A program made the translations under genes and the position numbers. Below are positions 59,206 to 64,000 of a stretch of DNA of 64,000 nucleotides, one piece after another. Positions within the stretch are counted from its first letter, which is position 1; each line of letters starts with the position of its first letter. This stretch comes from Megascapheus bottae (Eukaryota > Chordata > Mammalia > Rodentia > Geomyidae), in the NCBI GenBank assembly GCA_024803745.1, contig JANJXV010000030.1:2685001-2749000 (forward strand). The letters run 5' to 3'. The notes beneath the pieces were generated by a model. The model was not told the origin of the DNA, made no database searches, and saw only the letters and a program-made list of their open reading frames with translations.

Positions 59206-59507
59206 CTTTCTTCATGATGAAGTCAAATTCACTTTACGGAAGCCCTTTCACCTTCTTTTCTGGCACATGTGAATTCACCACCTCAGTACCACAGGGATTG
59301 TGTTGCTACCAGAACCTTGATGTGAAAACTCAGAGCATCACTATGTGACTGGCAGCTGGGTTGCAAGTGCAACACAGACTCACTGGAAAATGGAAGATGT
59401 GCATGCCAGGGACTAGATCCGAACCTCCAGAACTGGATCCCAAAAGGAAGAGTCCACCATGTTGCTCAGAACAGCACACAAGTTCTGCTTTTCTTCCCAA
59501 ACACTGA

Positions 59508-60975
59508 CTTAATGTGTCTCAAAATTCTGATAGATATTTTTTGGTCAGACCATTTCTATTAAAAAGTGCTGATGTTAATCTCTAATAACGCCACACAGCC
59601 ACAATCCATGAAAAAAAGCAAATGACCTAACAGTTATTCTCCTATCTCAGGTAAAAGTTGTATTTGGCATCATCGCCAGTAACTGATCTGTTATTACTAA
59701 ACTTAAATGGCCACTTTAGTCACTGAACAAATAGTTTAGAGACTTGAGCAGGTTTTAGGAGCAATATTCAGCCAGGCTCTGGAGCTTTCTCTGCAGACTT
59801 GGTGATTTGGCAGCCCCAGCAGCCTTCTTGATAATGGCTGTGGTTTCCTATCATGAATAATAAGCACTCCAGAAGCAGACAGCAGCTTTCATCAGGCCTA
59901 AGCTTCCTAGGAATTGCCTCAATGGCAACAGCATTGCCAGACTTGACACATTGTAGGGCCATCTTCCAGCTCCCTTCCAGAGCGGTCATCAATCTTGCCA
60001 GTGATGGGAGCTAAGTGACCATGAAAAGTGTAGCCAGCCACTTCTTACTGGAGGGCCACCAGGACCGCGGGCAGCTTGGTTAGATACCCTGGTGACACGG
60101 ACACCCACGTTGCTCCCAGATACCTACATGCAAGGCTTCAGGAGGCATGTCAGCAGACTCCCTGGCGTTGACTGGAGCCAAGAAGGCCACCATTCTGTCT
60201 CCACGTGGACACTGGAACATATCCTTGGTTTCGTAGACATCCACGGGAAAGTAGCTCATCAGGTGGATGGTAGTTAGACTCCATTTAGGGTCTCAAATGG
60301 CCCCACCCCCATAGCCAGCTTTCCATTTCTTCAACCAAGGCATATCCGCAGTTAGCTCCTGCAAGCTTTCGTCATTCCAAGCCAGCATTGGCTCATGTGC
60401 TACTGTGTGGGGACTGTTGCCAATTTTCTTAATGTGAGTACTGACTTCCTCAGTGATTTCTTCCTATCTCTTCTGGCTCAGTCAGCGGAATCTGTTTTGT
60501 TAACACCAACAAGGATTTGTGTCACACCCACTGTGTAAGCCAGGACACGCTCGTGGGCTCGCCCATCCCTGCAGAGCCCAACTCCAGGTTTGCTGACAGG
60601 CAGGCACCATCTTCCACGCAGCCTCGTTGTTGTGAGAAGGACTGATAGGTGTGTTTCTGAGTAAGTCTTGGTATTTGGGGGGAATCAGTGGTAGCCACAG
60701 AATTCTGTCTGTCCTCAGATGTCCCCTAGAGAGACTTGAATGGTAATAATACTTGTGTCTAGGCCAGTTTGTCCTAGATCCAAGCAGGCCTGATAGGTTT
60801 CCCTCTCGACAGCCCTCTTCTCAGTTTTCAGTGATTCTTTGGTGGAGCGCTCCACATTATTGTGTGAGTCAGCGTGGACCTGCTTGAATCTGTGTTTCCA
60901 GTGATAACAACCCGCCTTGTCTTTTTCCATTCTGGTTTTGGTTTAGCAGTGGTTTTCACTACATCTGTTTTCTGA
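59508..60975 (-). pseudogene. EEF1A1P: Processed EEF1A1 (elongation factor 1-alpha 1) pseudogene
   Basis: EEF1A1 encodes the GTP-binding factor that delivers aminoacyl-tRNA to the cytosolic ribosome. Here the minus strand carries an intronless, decayed copy of its mRNA. The start-codon position is 60928-60930, preceded by 5'-UTR sequence (gtagtgaaaaccactgctaaacc) and, across the exon 1/2 junction, by a remnant cagaaaacag. Recognisable coding pieces include the GVNK region (gttggtgttaacaaaacagattcc), gaagtcagtactcacattaagaaaattgg, atatgccttggttgaag, and near the C terminus the KSGNA and TKSA blocks. The 3' UTR (59508-59765) matches EEF1A1, not EEF1A2, including ggccatttaagtttagtaata and gaattttgagac on the coding strand. 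Start to stop is about 1.17 kb versus about 1.39 kb in the parent, so several deletions and many frameshifts are present. It is not translatable. EEF1A1 is a frequent parent of retropseudogenes. Confidence 0.9.
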
Positions 60976-60979
60976 AGTG

Positions 60980-63900
60980 TGAAAAAGAACAATAGGTAAT
61001 TTAAGACTTAGGAAGTGTTTCTTATATTTATTTTTTACTATTGTCTAGCCCTGATTGGTGATGGGCATGTGGAATTGCTTTTCAGTGGGGCGAGGGATGT
61101 ACCCTTCTAGTTTCTTCCTTATATTTCTATTTCTTCTTGGCAAGGGCCTTTCTGTGTGTGGGTCACATACATGTGCTTTCCTCTGGCTGTCCAGTGTTCT
61201 CTGACTTTCCTCTGGAGTTGCTTCTTCCTCTTCCTTTCCTCTGATTTCCGGATGCTTTCTGTGGCAGCCACTAGCTGCACATGTCGGCAGATTTAAATTA
61301 ATGGGAATTAAACAGCAACTGAAATTAAGTCCCCCGTCCACACAGGAATCTTGTCTGAAGTGCTTACTAGCTAGATATGGGTGGGGGGCATGTGGCTATC
61401 CTATAGATAGTTTGAGCCACCTTTATCAGAGCTGCATCCTCCTGCTATAGTTGCAGAGCATGTCCATTTTTGTCTAGAGAACAGATGTGGAGGCAAGGAA
61501 GGTGATTTGATTTCAAAAGAGAGCTTGGTCAGGAAGATAGCATCCTTCTTGCCAAGACACTGATTTAGGAGTGGGTGGGGGATGGTTTTCCCGGATGGGC
61601 GGCCATATTCTCACTGGGAGAGGAACAGATGACGCACACTGGATCTTAAAGGCCTACACGTGGGATGTTTTCAGTTCTGGGTCCCTCTGGCAGCTCCTGT
61701 TGCTGATGGATTTGCCTATGTGCAGTTCTTGACAGAAGTGGGGCCACAACTGAACGGCTCTCATTCATCACCTCCATGTGAATATGCAATCTTGTCTTAG
61801 GATGCATTCTATCCTTTCACCGAATCCCCCGCTCCCTCCTACGCCAGGCCCCTGGGAGCGCAGAGAGGGGCAGAGTTGAAGAAGATCATTTGGGCACCAT
61901 GAGAAAGAGTTCATTTCGCCTTACAGGTCAGTTCACCCTGCTACCACCAACCGCCTGTGAACTGCTTCTCCACAGCTGAATCCCACAACCTCCCTGGGTG
62001 CCAGCCATCCAAGGGTTTTACAGTGGTCGGATGAAGAAGAAATATTTCCTTTAGGATTTTGGATTGTTGACATTGGGTTTTGTGGCATCAGCTCCAGGCT
62101 TGCAATCCTGTTTCGCCAAGAGAGAGTGCATTAAGCACTAAGCTGTGGAATACAACCTAACACAAGGAATAAGTGTTGCCCTGCCTGGCTTCTGTTCAGC
62201 CTGATTTGAATTGCCATATGGCCAATCTGACAGACCCAGTAGTCCTTGAATATTGATAGGAACTTTGCTCCAGGATATGCTAGGATATTGCCAACAGAGT
62301 GTCAGTCTGATGGCACAACTTCCATGTTTTTCCCAGGCCAGTTGATGTCATGTCATCCATAATCACAAGGTGTCTGTGTGCTCACTTGGGCTTCCTGTTT
62401 CAGTCATCTTGCTATCCAGTGTTGCATCATTGTCCAAGCAAATGCACTGTAGGATCCTAAGTATGATAATCTCTCCATTTTTATAGAGATCACTGTAGAG
62501 ATTAAGACGTAGTCCATTTTGGCAGGCCTGAAATCTAGCTCAATGTCTGCTGTATGCTGTATAACTAAATAGTATGAATTCAATTGAATTAAGTCTCTTC
62601 TCTCCACCAATTGTTCTCATTTCCTTACTCCAGCACCAAGCTCCTCTAACTGTCTTCCTTCCACACCTCTGTTTACCTATGGGGACAGGATACCAACATT
62701 TGATGTGCTTTCTCACCTTGTATTTGACTTTGTTCTGCATTCCCTATTACATTGCAAAGTCATTCAGTTTTGAACAGTGCTCTTAGCTGTCCGTGTATTT
62801 AATTACTATTTTTCAGAAACTCTAGACTTCTGCAGAAATCATATCTTTCTGGGTAGATTCAGTATACTTAATGTGGCAACTATAGTATCACCGTGGAGGA
62901 TCTTGCTTTGTACTTCATGAAGTGATGAGTGTAGTATCTCAGTGCAGAAGAAATATGCCAGCAAGAGAACTTGTAGAAAGCCATTCTTGTATGTGTGTGG
63001 GGGTGGTGGTGGTGGTGAGGGGGGCCCTTGTGTGCTCACGTGCATGGGTTTCTATTGATCCATCAGAATGAGGCATCTCCCTGTTTCTTCACTGCAGGGG
63101 GAAAACAGATATACCTATCATCTGTCATTTACTCCTTCAGAATGGCCAACGTACTGCTCAGCTTGAAAAGTCTGTGTGTTCCACTGGCTTTTTCAAATAT
63201 ACACAATCTCCATGTTTTCAAAGTTGCTGGAAACTTGAGAGCAGGCATTCCTGATTTCTCAGAAAGATTGATTCTTAACCTTCTAAAGATATTAAAAAGA
63301 AACAAGATCAACAGTTTTCATCCTCTTGAGTGAGAGTGAGACAAAGAGGTGAAAGACCAATACATTTACAAAATTTAGTGGAAATCCTCTATTTTTTTAT
63401 CTTCTTTATACTTCTGAGTTCACTAATGAATATCTAGTGATACAAAGAATTTAGTCTAGGTTGATAAGATGCCTATGTGTGCTGTCGAATTTGCAATCAT
63501 AATAACAGAGCTCAGAAAATTGATCATCTCTTGCCCAGAGAGATGGAGAAGCAAAGCCTTCTGTGCATCCTGTCTAAGCAGTGGGATTTCCTACACCTTA
63601 TATGGCATGTGAACTCCTACACGTTAAATTACATGAAAACTACATATAAAGTGACCTGTGGCCTCTTACACATTAAGTTATATGCAGGCACTTTGTGAAC
63701 ACAACAGGAATTACAGACAAACAATAATGACCTGAAAATTCAGAGTAGCAGGGCCTTATCCCAGTGTTCTCCTAAGGGATGGACTGGTTCTCTGAGTTGG
63801 TGATGAAGGGCTCAGAAAGGTGTGCCACTTTTCCATGGACACTTGAGGGGTTCTTTATGAGACAGTTTCAGGTCGGTGAGGATGGAAGCAGTGCTCCGGC

Positions 63901-64000
63901 TTTCTCCACCTGTGGAGCAAGGCCAGTCCCCGAGCCTCATTTAGACCCACGCACATCAGTGGGGAGCCACTGGAGCTTCTGTATTATGATCACAGCTCAG
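60980..64000. other. Unique DNA, no gene recognised
   Basis: A 98-codon minus-strand frame at 61045-61341 has a Lys/Glu/Arg-rich, charged composition but matches no family I can name. A short (GGT)n run is at 63001-63017. No transposon, RNA gene or exon could be supported. Confidence 0.4.

Overview
The window looks like rodent nuclear DNA with no intact protein-coding gene that I can support. The rodent assignment rests on dispersed repeats. There are short dimeric tRNA/ID-type SINEs with two pol III-like halves, Alu/B1-like plus ID-like composite SINEs, an L1 with a rodent-like ORF2 tail, and several L1 3'-UTR fragments of a type I associate with castorimorph rodents (kangaroo rats, pocket mice, gophers, beavers). 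The clade is an inference from memory of repeat families; the sequence itself shows only the repeats.

Layout. Positions 1-6 kb: largely unique AT-rich DNA with one old SINE at the left edge. 6-8.7 kb: microsatellites, a young SINE, a local duplication of about 160 bp and a long pyrimidine tract. 8.7-23 kb: unique DNA with one old L1 fragment and scattered SINEs. 23.1-24.5 kb: the one strongly GC/CpG-rich interval, made of an ATCT/ATCC microsatellite, a cluster of NRF1-like GCGCATGCGC palindromes, and a G-rich minisatellite with mixed 20- and 15-bp units. 25-30.3 kb: a dense repeat block in which a tiny class II (ERVK/IAP-like) endogenous retrovirus remnant has inserted beside an old L1 3' end. 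33-35 kb: degenerate L1. 37.8-39.5 kb: a 5'-truncated L1 flanked by a perfect 12-bp target-site duplication. 40-53 kb: mostly unique DNA with MIR-like and other old repeats. 53-59 kb: SINEs and L1 debris. 59.5-61 kb: a processed EEF1A1 pseudogene. 61-64 kb: nothing recognised.

No operon, RNA gene or coding exon could be established. The window is best read as intergenic or intronic DNA. Its most interesting features are the miniature ERVK element (26.4-27.0 kb), the CpG-rich block (23.4-24.4 kb), and a young SINE family whose copies keep perfect or near-perfect target-site duplications.
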